Positions 35,666-43,950 of a DNA stretch of 64,000 bases are shown here, piece by piece. The stretch comes from Deltaproteobacteria bacterium (lineage in GTDB: Bacteria; Desulfobacterota; Syntrophorhabdia; Syntrophorhabdales; Syntrophorhabdaceae): assembly GCA_022711595.1 (NCBI GenBank), contig JAKLET010000013.1:33413-97412 (forward strand), written 5' to 3'. Within the stretch, counting starts at the first letter, position 1, and each line of letters begins with the position of its first letter. The translations under genes were made by a program, and so were the position numbers. Below the pieces are notes generated by a model that did no database searches, was not told where the DNA came from, and saw nothing but the letters and a program-made list of their open reading frames with translations.

Positions 35666-37480
35666 TTATCCCGGCTTTTCGACGGCGATGATCTCCTCCA
35701 CCGGCGGAGTGCCGGGCGATGTTCTTGCGCCCCGGCCCGATATCGGTGGCGTCTTTTCCAGCATTACAACCCTGTCGGCATACCCGGCGAAATCCGCCTG
35801 ATGCGTGATGAGTATGATGGTTATCCTTGCCAGTTCGTTCTTCAATGTACTGATGATGATCTGCTGATCCTCAAAGGGGAGTCCAAAAAAAGGTTCGTCA
35901 AGGATGAGGATGGCCGGATCTTTCATCAGGACCCTCGCCAGGCACAGTCTCCTCATCTGACCGCCGGAAAGATTGTGTCCCATGTACTCGATGTTCGTAT
36001 CAAGCCCTTCGGGCATTTTCATCACTTCGTCATAGAGGCGGACCTTGACGAGAACATCCCGGACCTTCCCGTCTTCGATCTGCTGCCCTTCCCTCGCTCC
36101 GTAAAGCAGGTTCTCGAGAACGGTCCCCGAGAACACATAGTTCTCCTGCGGCAGGTAGGAAATGAGGCCCCTGATCTGATCGAGCCCGACCTGCCTTATA
36201 TCCTTGCCGCAGATGCGTATCTCTCCTTCATAACCGTCGAGCATACCAAAGAGAAGGCGCATGATGGTCGTTTTCCCGTAGCCGCTGGGGCTTAAAAAAG
36301 CGATGAACTCACCCCGGTTTACAGCGAGATCGTCAATGCCGATGGTCCTGCGCGAATTTTCATACGCGAAACGCACATTCCTGAAGTTGATAAGCACATC
36401 GCCGTATGGTACGCAGTTCACGTCAAGTCCGGCACCTGACGCTCGCCCCTGGCCTTCCTTCTGCATGTTCATGAATCCTGTCATGTTCTCCATTGCCACC
36501 CGGATCCTCTGGATGCGCATCGGAATCAGCGTGATGTTGTTGATGGGCATAATCAGGATACCGAGAACGATCGAAAAGATGATAAGTGTCTCGTAGCTCA
36601 TGGTATGATTGAGGACGAAAAACCCTCCAATAAAAAGGACCAGGATGGGCCCGATGGAGGCAAGGTAGTTCGTGAGTATTTTGTCGAACGTCAGCGCCCT
36701 GGAAAGTGAGATGGTTGTCTTTTCGTGCTCCAGGGAAAGGGTGCGGAACTTCTCCGATTCCGCCTTTTCCCTGCAATTCGCCCGTATGCCGACAAGGTTG
36801 GTAAAGGCCTCCACTGAATATGACTGTGCCTTTTCGTATGTCCTGTCCATTCTTTTCAATCCTTTACGGGCAAGGGTGGATGTTGCCGTTGACACAAAAA
36901 AATAGAGAACGAGAAAGATGAAGGTGATAAAGGACAGACAGACGTGCAAAAATGTCAGATAAATGAACAGCCCTGTTATCAGAATGACGTCGGCGATCCT
37001 CAAAAGACCGATCTCCATGACAAGCATCCTTATGTGCGAGGAATCGATAAAGAGCCTTTTCGCCAGCATACCCGGATTATAACGGATGAAGGTGAGGTAG
37101 GGCAGGCGGATGACATGGGAAAAGAACCTGTGCCTGAGGAAATGTATAACCTTCTCCGCCACGGTCTCGAAAATGAAGTCTCGGAAATAGATGAAAGAAT
37201 AGCTGAGCGTGAAGGCGATAAGGGTTATAATCCCGCTTTCAACAAGGGCATTGTCGGAGAACCTGATGCCAAGCCCGTGAACAGTATCCATGACAAAGTT
37301 GGGTTCATTCTGCCCCGTTATGAGGATCCTTATATTCTTGAGGATAGCACGGCCTGATTCGATGGCAATGACATACAGGAAGGTGGTCAGGAAAAGAAGG
37401 ATAACCGAAACGGCGACCCTGGTCCTGATCTCCTTGAGGGGAGGAATGATGTTCGCGGCAACGAACTTCCATAGATTCAT
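35666..37480 (-). CDS. ABC exporter (fused membrane and ATPase domains)
   Basis: Start at MNLWKFVAANI; the ATG overlaps the preceding stop (ATGA), with GGGGAA upstream. About 604 residues: six membrane segments in 1-330 and an ATPase domain from about 350. The Walker A reads SPSGYGKTT (the first Gly replaced by Ser), the signature is LSGGQMRR, Walker B is ILILDEPFFG and the H-loop LITHQAD. There is no N-terminal C39 peptidase, so leader removal would need another protease. Its place inside the radical SAM run suggests export of the matured peptide. Confidence 0.87.
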   Translation of the reverse strand: MNLWKFVAANIIPPLKEIRTRVAVSVILLFLTTFLYVIAIESGRAILKNIRILITGQNEPNFVMDTVHGLGIRFSDNALVESGIITLIAFTLSYSFIYFRDFIFETVAEKVIHFLRHRFFSHVIRLPYLTFIRYNPGMLAKRLFIDSSHIRMLVMEIGLLRIADVILITGLFIYLTFLHVCLSFITFIFLVLYFFVSTATSTLARKGLKRMDRTYEKAQSYSVEAFTNLVGIRANCREKAESEKFRTLSLEHEKTTISLSRALTFDKILTNYLASIGPILVLFIGGFFVLNHTMSYETLIIFSIVLGILIMPINNITLIPMRIQRIRVAMENMTGFMNMQKEGQGRASGAGLDVNCVPYGDVLINFRNVRFAYENSRRTIGIDDLAVNRGEFIAFLSPSGYGKTTIMRLLFGMLDGYEGEIRICGKDIRQVGLDQIRGLISYLPQENYVFSGTVLENLLYGAREGQQIEDGKVRDVLVKVRLYDEVMKMPEGLDTNIEYMGHNLSGGQMRRLCLARVLMKDPAILILDEPFFGLPFEDQQIIISTLKNELARITIILITHQADFAGYADRVVMLEKTPPISGRGARTSPGTPPVEEIIAVEKPG

Positions 37481-38583
37481 AGCTGTTCCCCGGCAGTTAA
37501 AGGCTTGAGACAATCATTCCGCCAGTATTCGAGGATCGTCTTGTGGACCCCCGGGCATTGCCCGAGATACGCGCATGCGTCGCAACCCTTGCCGTGGGCG
37601 AATTGGAGAAACCTCTGCCATCCTCTGAAAACAAAAACACTGTCCCGGTGTTCCTTGAAGGTGACAAAAACCCGGTAATCATTGTCCGACATGTGCGCCC
37701 TGTCGAGGCTCGCAGCAATGCGGTCTCCCAGCATGCAAAGAGGCACTCCCTCGACGCGAAAGGGGATGCGGCGCGCATCGAGATACGAAAGAAGCACATC
37801 AAGCTCCCGAAGGAGCATATCCAGCTGCGGCACCAGGTCATAGTCTCTCCCCTTAATGGGCTCGACCATTGTTATGAGAAAAAGATCGGGGCAAAAATCA
37901 AAGGCATCAAAAAAATCGATGATATTCCGCACAGGGAAAGAGTACCTGGTGATGACGTGGTTCATATGGAAATATCTGAGCGACCCGTCGCGGCGAAGAG
38001 AGGAGATGTTCTCGAGCCCCTGGCGGGACCTCTCAAAAAGGTCGCGCCCGGTGAGCGAGAGGAAAGACCCTTTCGTGAATTCCTTCATGGACACATGCAC
38101 CTCAGTCAGGCCGAGCCCGACAAGCTCACGGGCACGGTCCATCTGTGAAGCCCACGTACCGTTCGTCAGAAGGGACACATAGAAGCCCCAGGAATGCAGG
38201 TCAGATATTATCCGTCGGATGTCCCTGAAAATTCCCGGCTCTCCCCCGGTTATAACGGCGGTTGACATGCCCCGCAGCTTCACAAGCTTAAAAATATAGG
38301 CTATCCTGTCCCAGTCAATGTCACAGGGGTCATCCTTGGGCACCGCGCAGTACCGGCAGCGAAGATTGCACAGATTTGAAGGCTCAAGGGTGATCCTGCC
38401 CCCGGCAAAGTCCAGGGAAACGAATTCTTCAAGGTCAATATCGACAAAGTCCTTTTCGGGATCGGGAGCGGTGATCCCCCTCGCTTCGTGGGCTTTTTTT
38501 GTGTGGTCCAATTCCGGTCGGGGTGCGATCCTGCGGATCCTCAAGGGTGTAATGTTCCGGCCGCCTTCAGTAATGTCGTTCAA
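37477..38583 (-). CDS. Radical SAM protein with Cys-rich SPASM-type C-terminus
   Basis: 368 residues: about 60 N-terminal residues, then the cluster CNLRCRYC at about residue 72, AVITGGEPGIF, LLTNGTW and VHVSMKEF. The end holds GCDACAYLGQCPG and a late Cys, likely ligands of one auxiliary cluster. It overlaps the upstream radical SAM gene by 17 bases and the ABC gene by 4, so the three are translated as a unit. Together with the SPASM protein at 34549 it gives two candidate peptide-crosslinking enzymes. Confidence 0.84.
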   Translation of the reverse strand: MNDITEGGRNITPLRIRRIAPRPELDHTKKAHEARGITAPDPEKDFVDIDLEEFVSLDFAGGRITLEPSNLCNLRCRYCAVPKDDPCDIDWDRIAYIFKLVKLRGMSTAVITGGEPGIFRDIRRIISDLHSWGFYVSLLTNGTWASQMDRARELVGLGLTEVHVSMKEFTKGSFLSLTGRDLFERSRQGLENISSLRRDGSLRYFHMNHVITRYSFPVRNIIDFFDAFDFCPDLFLITMVEPIKGRDYDLVPQLDMLLRELDVLLSYLDARRIPFRVEGVPLCMLGDRIAASLDRAHMSDNDYRVFVTFKEHRDSVFVFRGWQRFLQFAHGKGCDACAYLGQCPGVHKTILEYWRNDCLKPLTAGEQL

Positions 38584-40135
38584 AACACACTTCCTTTTCC
38601 ATTTCAGGCGTTGAGGTCCGGCGGGCGAGGAAACTCTTCATCACCTTCTGGCTCCCATGCATGCGCAAAAAACCGCATATTTCAAGGAATATCTCAAATA
38701 ATATACCTTCACGGTACCGTTTGTCATCCTTGAAACCCGTGATAAGGCCTTTAAAGGCCTTGAGCTGCCAGAAACAGAGGTCCCTTCTTATCCGCGGCGT
38801 TATTGTCCCAAGGCTGGCCAGCGCAGGGAACAGGATCGTTCTTTCGATTCTCATCCACAAAGAGAATATCGCCTGCATCTTTTCGTCCTGCGCCTCCCAT
38901 TTGAGCTGCCAATTCCCTCCCTGCCCCTCATACCCGTCACCAAGCCCGGCATCTCTGAAAATATCGACACCGTTGAGCGTGAAAAAAACGAATTTATCAT
39001 GTTTTTCCAGGAGGCCCTGAAAAAAACTGATATCTTTCAGGGCGGTCTCTTCAGACATCCAGGGATGGAACACTATATTGCCGCCCTGGACACGAACGTT
39101 AAGATCGCACAGTATCGATACCGCCTTCATGGAATCTTCTACGCTGTGTCTTTTGTTCAAACGCGACAGGACCTCGTCGTTGCCGGATTCAATACCCAGG
39201 AATACATTGGCGAGACCGCAGGACCGGAGCTTTTTGAAGACCTCGGGATATCTCCTCACCGTATCCGACCGGCACATAATGCTGAATTTCGGCCTGACCT
39301 TCCGCTTTTTTAATAGCTCCGTTATCTCCATCGCACGATCTGCCGATCTTTCGCATCCTACGAATTCGTCATCGACGAACCTGATATGCCTGGCACCGTA
39401 TTTTCCTGTCATCTCTTCAACGTGATCCGCGACCCATTGCGCACTGTGGCCTCTCCAGACCCCTTTTTTCCCGAAATTCAGGCCGACAAGACAGAAAGAA
39501 CATGTTCCGCTGCAGCCCCTGCTGGAACTGATGGTCCAGCTCATCTCCGGCATCACGCCGCTTATCGTGCCGGGATCGTAATCGCCGAACACATCGAGGT
39601 CAGAGGCAGGCTGCCTGTCACTATTATGGCAGACCTTTGAACCTGTCCGCCAGGACAGGCCCGGTATGCCGCCAAAACCTTTCGAATCACGCAGGGCCTC
39701 AAGGACATATCTGAGTGTTTCCTCCCCTTCACCCCTGACAACGAGGTCAATCTCATCATTCGCTTCCATCAGGCCCCTGTATTCCAGGCTCGGATATATT
39801 CCGCCCAGTACCACGGGGACCCTACCTCCCTTATAGTCGTCCCGGGGAAGCCGCTGGATTATTGACAGGGCGCTTTTCAGCATTTCCGGAGAATTGATCA
39901 TGAAACCATAAAGGAACGGGTTGTCTTCACGCAAGATCCTCTTTACCGTCTCCTCAACGGTCAGCTCCAAGAAATACGCGTCTACGAGGATGCTTTCGTA
40001 ACCTGCCTGCCTGGCGGCATTGCGCAGATAAAGAAGTCCGAGCGAATAAAGCTTGTTATCGACGACGGGCGAGCGAAGTACATTAGGACAGCAGAGGATC
40101 ACGCTTTGACGTTCTCCTCTGCCTGCATGACACAT
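38567..40135 (-). CDS. B12-binding-type radical SAM protein, first enzyme after the peptide gene
   Basis: Start at the ATG of MCHAGRGE (AAAGGAA upstream). About 522 residues. The N-terminal region is of the cobalamin-binding type (LGLLYLRNAARQAGYES, VVLGGIYPSLEY, LVVRGEGEETL). The SAM cluster CSGTCSFC is near residue 208. HIRFVDDEF and FLGIESGNDEV follow, with about 120 C-terminal residues that are Trp/Arg rich. It follows the 75-residue peptide by 39 bases with no clear terminator between, so it is expected on the same transcript. Confidence 0.84.
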   Translation of the reverse strand: MCHAGRGERQSVILCCPNVLRSPVVDNKLYSLGLLYLRNAARQAGYESILVDAYFLELTVEETVKRILREDNPFLYGFMINSPEMLKSALSIIQRLPRDDYKGGRVPVVLGGIYPSLEYRGLMEANDEIDLVVRGEGEETLRYVLEALRDSKGFGGIPGLSWRTGSKVCHNSDRQPASDLDVFGDYDPGTISGVMPEMSWTISSSRGCSGTCSFCLVGLNFGKKGVWRGHSAQWVADHVEEMTGKYGARHIRFVDDEFVGCERSADRAMEITELLKKRKVRPKFSIMCRSDTVRRYPEVFKKLRSCGLANVFLGIESGNDEVLSRLNKRHSVEDSMKAVSILCDLNVRVQGGNIVFHPWMSEETALKDISFFQGLLEKHDKFVFFTLNGVDIFRDAGLGDGYEGQGGNWQLKWEAQDEKMQAIFSLWMRIERTILFPALASLGTITPRIRRDLCFWQLKAFKGLITGFKDDKRYREGILFEIFLEICGFLRMHGSQKVMKSFLARRTSTPEMEKEVCFERHY

Positions 40136-40174
40136 CAAAAAAATTCCTTTGAGGTTGACCCCGGGGGGAAGGAT

Positions 40175-40402
40175 CTACTTGTTTTCTTCCCAGCCGTAGC
40201 TTTTTTGTCCCACAACCTCAAAAGCTTCTGTAAAGCTTGAGGACGCAAGTCCTTTTTCCTGGATAGTTCTCAGGATGCTTTTGGTTTTTTCATCGATATC
40301 GGGAAAGTTATCAGTTATAAAACTAAAGGCATTCTTGAATTTTTCCACCCTTGACCTGTCTGACAGAAGCCACCCAAGCACCTGATCCAATGTTGTATTC
40401 AT
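40175..40402 (-). CDS. Putative RiPP precursor peptide with C-terminal KxxxW motif
   Basis: 75 residues, GGAGG 7 bases before the ATG and a strong promoter above it. Residues 1-50 form an amphipathic helical leader-like part (LDQVLGWLLSDRSRVEKF, then FPDIDEKTKSIL), with the D/E and hydrophobic pattern of helical RiPP leaders. The C-terminus is different in character: GLASSSFTEAFEVV, then GQKSYGWEENK. KSYGW has Lys and Trp at i and i+4, as in the KGDGW crosslink site of streptide, which a radical SAM/SPASM enzyme joins. No cleavage site is certain. I recognise no family; the reading as a precursor rests on position, promoter strength and tail. Confidence 0.65.
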   Translation of the reverse strand: MNTTLDQVLGWLLSDRSRVEKFKNAFSFITDNFPDIDEKTKSILRTIQEKGLASSSFTEAFEVVGQKSYGWEENK

Positions 40403-40435
40403 TCGGCAACCTCCATGTATTAGTTACACTGAAGA

Positions 40436-40464
40436 ATATTATCCCAATTGTATTGCAATGTCAA
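40436..40464 (-). promoter_or_regulatory. Near-consensus promoter of the peptide/radical SAM run
   Basis: Minus strand: TTGACA (40464-40459), 17 bases, TAATAT (40441-40436). It is among the best promoter matches in the window. The predicted start is about 27 bases before the ATG of the peptide gene. Confidence 0.8.
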
Positions 40465-40499
40465 TCAGGATAATATTCGGGGGGCCCTGGGCAAGATCG

Positions 40500-40907
40500 T
40501 TAATAAACACCTTTTCCGTTCAAAAAAGGGCTGTATTTATGATCGGTCACCAGGATATGATCGCTGAGCCAGTCCTTGAGAAAATCCATCGCTTCCACAA
40601 CGATAAGCTTGTTGCCCCCGTTGAACTGGCTTCTCATGTGCTCGACCCGAGACTTGAAGAGGTCGTGTTCAGACTTGTGGACGAGAAGGCCCGGGTACTT
40701 GTATTGCCTGAAAAAGTCTTCTTCTGTATCGAAATGATACCCGCTGTAATCGACAAGTTCCACCAGGAGGCCTGCCATTACGTCCCTCCCTCTTCGCTCT
40801 TTCATTGCATCGTGCAATTCGTTGATGATGCCGACTATTTTCTGGTGTTGCCGGTCAATGGCCTTGATGTTCACGCTGAGTTTTTCATTCCACACCATTA
40901 ATGCCAC
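40500..40907 (-). CDS. Bacteriohemerythrin
   Basis: Start chosen at GTG (VALMVWNEKL, 40907) because AGGAGG lies 8 bases upstream and the family begins MALxxW. About 135 residues. The di-iron ligands are in place: DRQHQ, YHFDTEEDF, HKSEHDLF and SDHILVTDHKY. It binds O2 or other small ligands for sensing, storage or detoxification in anaerobes. It ends 36 bases from the promoter of the peptide cluster but has its own upstream region. Confidence 0.92.
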   Translation of the reverse strand: MALMVWNEKLSVNIKAIDRQHQKIVGIINELHDAMKERRGRDVMAGLLVELVDYSGYHFDTEEDFFRQYKYPGLLVHKSEHDLFKSRVEHMRSQFNGGNKLIVVEAMDFLKDWLSDHILVTDHKYSPFLNGKGVY

Positions 40908-40920
40908 AGTTACACCTCCT

Positions 40921-40943
40921 GCTTTACATATTATCGGTAAAGC
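40921..40943. promoter_or_regulatory. Operator-like inverted repeat before the hemerythrin gene
   Basis: GCTTTAC and GTAAAGC are perfect complements around ATATTATCG, whose minus-strand reading contains a TAATAT -10-like hexamer. It stands between the hemerythrin start and a small divergent frame. Confidence 0.45.
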
Positions 40944-41037
40944 TTCGTGCACCCTTAAATCCATTCAAATGGGGTTTAACGTTTCTCTGGTTTCCGGCTT
41001 AACCATGCCGGCGGCATTTCCGATAATTAAGGAAGGT

Positions 41038-41169
41038 ATGAATAAGCTGAAAAAATTATTATCGCGGATCGGGTATATTGTCACGGGCTTCAGGAAACGG
41101 CTGAAGATCATCCTGGTCATCGGCGCATGGCTTATTGTAGTTACCATATTTCTTGCCTTTGGCCTGTGA
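41038..41169 (+). CDS. Small single-TM protein (43 residues, unknown)
   Basis: AAGGAAGGT directly precedes the ATG. The frame encodes a basic N-terminus (MNKLKKLLSR, then GFRKRLK) and one membrane segment (IILVIGAWLIVVTIFLAF), ending at TGA. Such a layout (positive inside, one TM) is typical of real small membrane proteins. No family is recognised. Confidence 0.5.
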   Translation: MNKLKKLLSRIGYIVTGFRKRLKIILVIGAWLIVVTIFLAFGL

Positions 41170-41322
41170 TCGAGGTACTTCACGGTGGCACGGCCTGCCC
41201 GGTTTTACGCTGCCCGTTCCTGCCGGGCCAAAGGATGGCTTTTTTCGTTTTCCGCGGCTGAAACGACTTAAGCTGTTGAAACGGTTGAAACCGTCATCAA
41301 ATACCTGTATCCTGAATCTACC

Positions 41323-42144
41323 ATGGACGATCTGACGGCCAATTGTTATGCGATCCTCGGTCTGACCGAAGGGGCATCGAAGGATGAGGTAGGGTCGGCC
41401 TTCAGACGCCTTAAGGAAGAGTTCGGCGGCTCGCGGCCCGACTGGGAAAGGCTCAAGGAGGTCACCTGGGCCTACGAAACGCTGATGGAGCGTGAGGCCG
41501 CGGCATCCGGCGAACAAGATGCCGTGGAGGACCCGGCTGCCGCCGCTGTCGGCACAGGCGAATTCAACCTGATCGAGTTCTTATTTCCACCCCAGTTCAA
41601 GGTAAACCTCTTCTATTTCCTGGGGCGGTGCCTCGTCTTTGTCCTTTTTTTCATCGCCGGTGTCAGGCTCATGATACACCTGCCGTCAAGCGAGCTGGCT
41701 GGCCAATCCTTTTTCCACAACGTAAGCCTGCCCTTTCACGAGGCCGGCCATATTATCTTCTCTTTCCTTGGTGACTTTATGAGGGTACTCGGCGGAAGCC
41801 TCATGCAGGTGCTCGTGCCCGTCATATGCCTCATCGCCTTCCTCAAAAGGAACGATGTCTTCGCCGCTTCAGTTGCGCTCTGGTGGACCGGTCAGAACTT
41901 CATCGATATGGCGCCTTACATCAATGACGCACGGGCGCAGCAGCTTATGCTGCTTGGCGGTGTCACCGGCCAGGATGTACCGGGATACCACGACTGGAAC
42001 AACATCCTCGGGCGCCTTGGCATGCTGAGATTCGACCACGCCATCGCCAATATGTCCCACTTCTTCGGGACGGCGCTCATGATCGCGGCATTCATCTGGG
42101 GCGGCATCGTCCTCTACATGCAGTACCGGAATCTGGACAGGTAA
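41323..42144 (+). CDS. Membrane protein with J-like N-domain and HExxH zinc-protease motif
   Basis: 273 residues. Residues 1-60 resemble a J domain (NCYAILGLTEGASKDEVGSAF, shown in part) but the HPD tripeptide is replaced by RPD, so Hsp70 stimulation is doubtful. After an Ala/Glu linker come about five membrane segments from residue 95. HEAGH (about 139-143) has the HExxH metal-binding form and lies just before a membrane segment, as in M50-type proteases; a conserved Asp-rich part follows (FIDMAPYINDARAQQL, then HDWNNIL). It may be an intramembrane metallopeptidase. Confidence 0.65.
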   Translation: MDDLTANCYAILGLTEGASKDEVGSAFRRLKEEFGGSRPDWERLKEVTWAYETLMEREAAASGEQDAVEDPAAAAVGTGEFNLIEFLFPPQFKVNLFYFLGRCLVFVLFFIAGVRLMIHLPSSELAGQSFFHNVSLPFHEAGHIIFSFLGDFMRVLGGSLMQVLVPVICLIAFLKRNDVFAASVALWWTGQNFIDMAPYINDARAQQLMLLGGVTGQDVPGYHDWNNILGRLGMLRFDHAIANMSHFFGTALMIAAFIWGGIVLYMQYRNLDR

Positions 42145-42149
42145 AAACC

Positions 42150-42238
42150 GTTCAAGGTTCAAAGTTCCACGTTCCAGGGGGAGAAAAAACCATTTCAGGA
42201 TGAACACAGTTCCGTGGAACCTTGAACGGTTTTTTTTA
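42150..42238. terminator. Bidirectional hairpin terminator
   Basis: CCGTTCAAGGTTC near 42150 pairs with GTGGAACCTTGAACGG (42214-42229), followed on + by eight T. The two genes converge on it. Confidence 0.8.
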
Positions 42239-42799
42239 GCTTTTTTTGATCTCTCCCACAGGCAGGACGACCCTTCCGTGAACCTCATTGAGGACCTCGG
42301 CCATGGCGAGGTAGATAGCGGAAAGGCCGCAGATGATCCCCTCCCAACCAGCAAGGGTCCCGATCGCGGTGCTGCCCGTCCAGTCGCGGATGGCAAGGAG
42401 CCAGAACAGCACGGTGAGGCTGAGGAAGACAAACTGTATGCCCCTGTTCTTGCCGAAGGTACCGAACCACATGAAGAACGTGAAGAGACCCCACATGAAG
42501 AGATACCACCCCATGAAAACCTCGGGGTTTCCCGGGAGGGCGTTCTTGAAGACAAGGATAAAAACCAGGGTCCACCAGAAAAGTCCGTATGAAGTGAAGG
42601 CCGTAACACCGAATGTATTGCCTTTCTTATATTCCAGGATGCCCGCAATGATCTGCGCGAGCCCTCCGTAGAATGCCCCCATGGCAAGAATCATTGAGCC
42701 GATAGGGAAGAAACCGGCATTGTGGATGTTGAGAAGAACAGTGGTCATACCGAATCCCATTAAGCCAAGCGGTGCGGGGTTAGCAAGTTTCTCTTCCAT
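42236..42799 (-). CDS. Acetate/succinate transporter (GPR1/FUN34/YaaH family)
   Basis: Start at [13 protein letters not shown] with AAGGAGG upstream. About 187 residues and six membrane segments. The family signature [23 protein letters not shown] opens the protein, and [24 protein letters not shown] and FTSYGLFWW follow. Family members such as SatP carry acetate and succinate by proton symport or act as channels. It would fit an organism that exchanges acetate. Confidence 0.92.
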   Translation of the reverse strand: MEEKLANPAPLGLMGFGMTTVLLNIHNAGFFPIGSMILAMGAFYGGLAQIIAGILEYKKGNTFGVTAFTSYGLFWWTLVFILVFKNALPGNPEVFMGWYLFMWGLFTFFMWFGTFGKNRGIQFVFLSLTVLFWLLAIRDWTGSTAIGTLAGWEGIICGLSAIYLAMAEVLNEVHGRVVLPVGEIKKS

Positions 42800-43163
42800 G
42801 ACAGATCCTCCTTGTGATGGTATATTGACCCACCCCCAGGATAACCTTCCCCTTTTTATGACCTGCTGTCTGCCGCGAATCCCATTCCATCTCACGGTCG
42901 GTACTGTATCGCACGGGTCTCTATTTCGAAGCCACCCCCTGCATAAACAAGCGGTGCAAGGGATTTATGCCCCCCACTATACCACTTTCATGCGCTTCTG
43001 TCATCAACTTTGAAGAATTGGTTAACCGATCGTGGTTCTTCCCGGTTCGCAGAACCGCACGGTGCAGCGGAAAACTGCCTTCTTTCCCTTTCATTGTGCA
43101 TTTTGGACCTTGAACCTCGAGCCTGGGGCCCCGGGCACAGAACATCTTTACATCATTCGGGCT
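42800..43163. other. Intergenic stretch without a recognised gene
   Basis: 364 bases between the acetate-transporter start and the LysE stop. It holds a small inverted repeat CGGTTC-GCA-GAACCG and a GGGGCCCC palindrome near 43128, but no gene or convincing promoter. Confidence 0.6.
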
Positions 43164-43802
43164 TCAGCTGCGCGATAAAGCGATCCTGATGCTCAGAAGG
43201 ATAAGAAGGCCTCCGAAGACCCTGTTAAAATAGTTCTGGAAGCGCCCGATAAAAGACCTCACAAGCCTCTGGTTGAGAAAGACCGCCACGAAACTGAACC
43301 ACAACGCAGTGTTAATGACCATGATAACACCTGCAATAACGAGGATGAAGCGGGGGGTGGAGGGGGATATGACGATCGTAAAAAGACCCAGAAAAAAAAG
43401 TGTCGCCTTGGGGTTCAGGATGTTCGTTAGAAATCCGATCCGCACCGCGGCCATTGGCGAAATGTCCTCTTTCTTTCTTTCAGGGGCCACATCTATCCCC
43501 GACGATCTTATAAAGATCGACCGTATGCCGATGTAAAAAAGATATGCCGCCCCCAGGTACTTGATAACGCTGAAAACCAGGATCGACCGTGCTATGATCA
43601 CGGCTATCCCCGCTATACAGTATGTCACGTGAACGGCAACACCAAGCCCGAACCCCACAGCGGTGAATATCCCCGTCCTTCGGGAATAGGTAAGGGAATT
43701 GCGAACTGACATCACAAAGTCCGGCCCGGGACTCATGGCGCCCAGGAGATGGACTAATGCGATCGTTCCTATAATGGCAAGGTTTTCCTGCATGGGTAAC
43801 AT
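43164..43802 (-). CDS. LysE/RhtB-family exporter
   Basis: About 212 residues, six membrane segments, with the family signature HLLGAMSPGPDFVMSVRNSL near residue 20 and GFLTNILNPKATLFF in the middle. Such exporters expel amino acids or related compounds. Start uncertain: ATG at 43802 (used) or 43793; neither has a strong ribosome site. The upstream space up to 43950 holds repeated GGTTTGTTCGG words. Confidence 0.88.
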   Translation of the reverse strand: MLPMQENLAIIGTIALVHLLGAMSPGPDFVMSVRNSLTYSRRTGIFTAVGFGLGVAVHVTYCIAGIAVIIARSILVFSVIKYLGAAYLFYIGIRSIFIRSSGIDVAPERKKEDISPMAAVRIGFLTNILNPKATLFFLGLFTIVISPSTPRFILVIAGVIMVINTALWFSFVAVFLNQRLVRSFIGRFQNYFNRVFGGLLILLSIRIALSRS

Positions 43803-43854
43803 TGTAAACAATTTTATTTCTTTAATAAAGCAAGAGCCGCACCTGTCCTTTAAA

Positions 43855-43940
43855 ATGGGTTTGTTCGGTTTGTATGGTTTGTTCGGTTTTTTCTAACCAG
43901 AGAAACCAGAAATACCATATAAACTGAATAAACCGGGGGA
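43855..43940. repeat. GGTTTGTTCGG word array after the PP2C gene
   Basis: GGGTTTGTTCGG, TTTGTATGG and GGTTTGTTCGG stand head to tail and end in TTTTTT. A partly complementary AAACC-rich segment follows at 43900-43935. It is similar in style to the other gene-end arrays. Confidence 0.5.
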
Positions 43941-43950
43941 ATGCGGTCAA

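Noticed and set aside
40135..40174. Terminator between the peptide gene and the first radical SAM gene
   Set aside because: Only a CCCCGGGG core without a usable loop and T-run in the right place; read-through is more likely.
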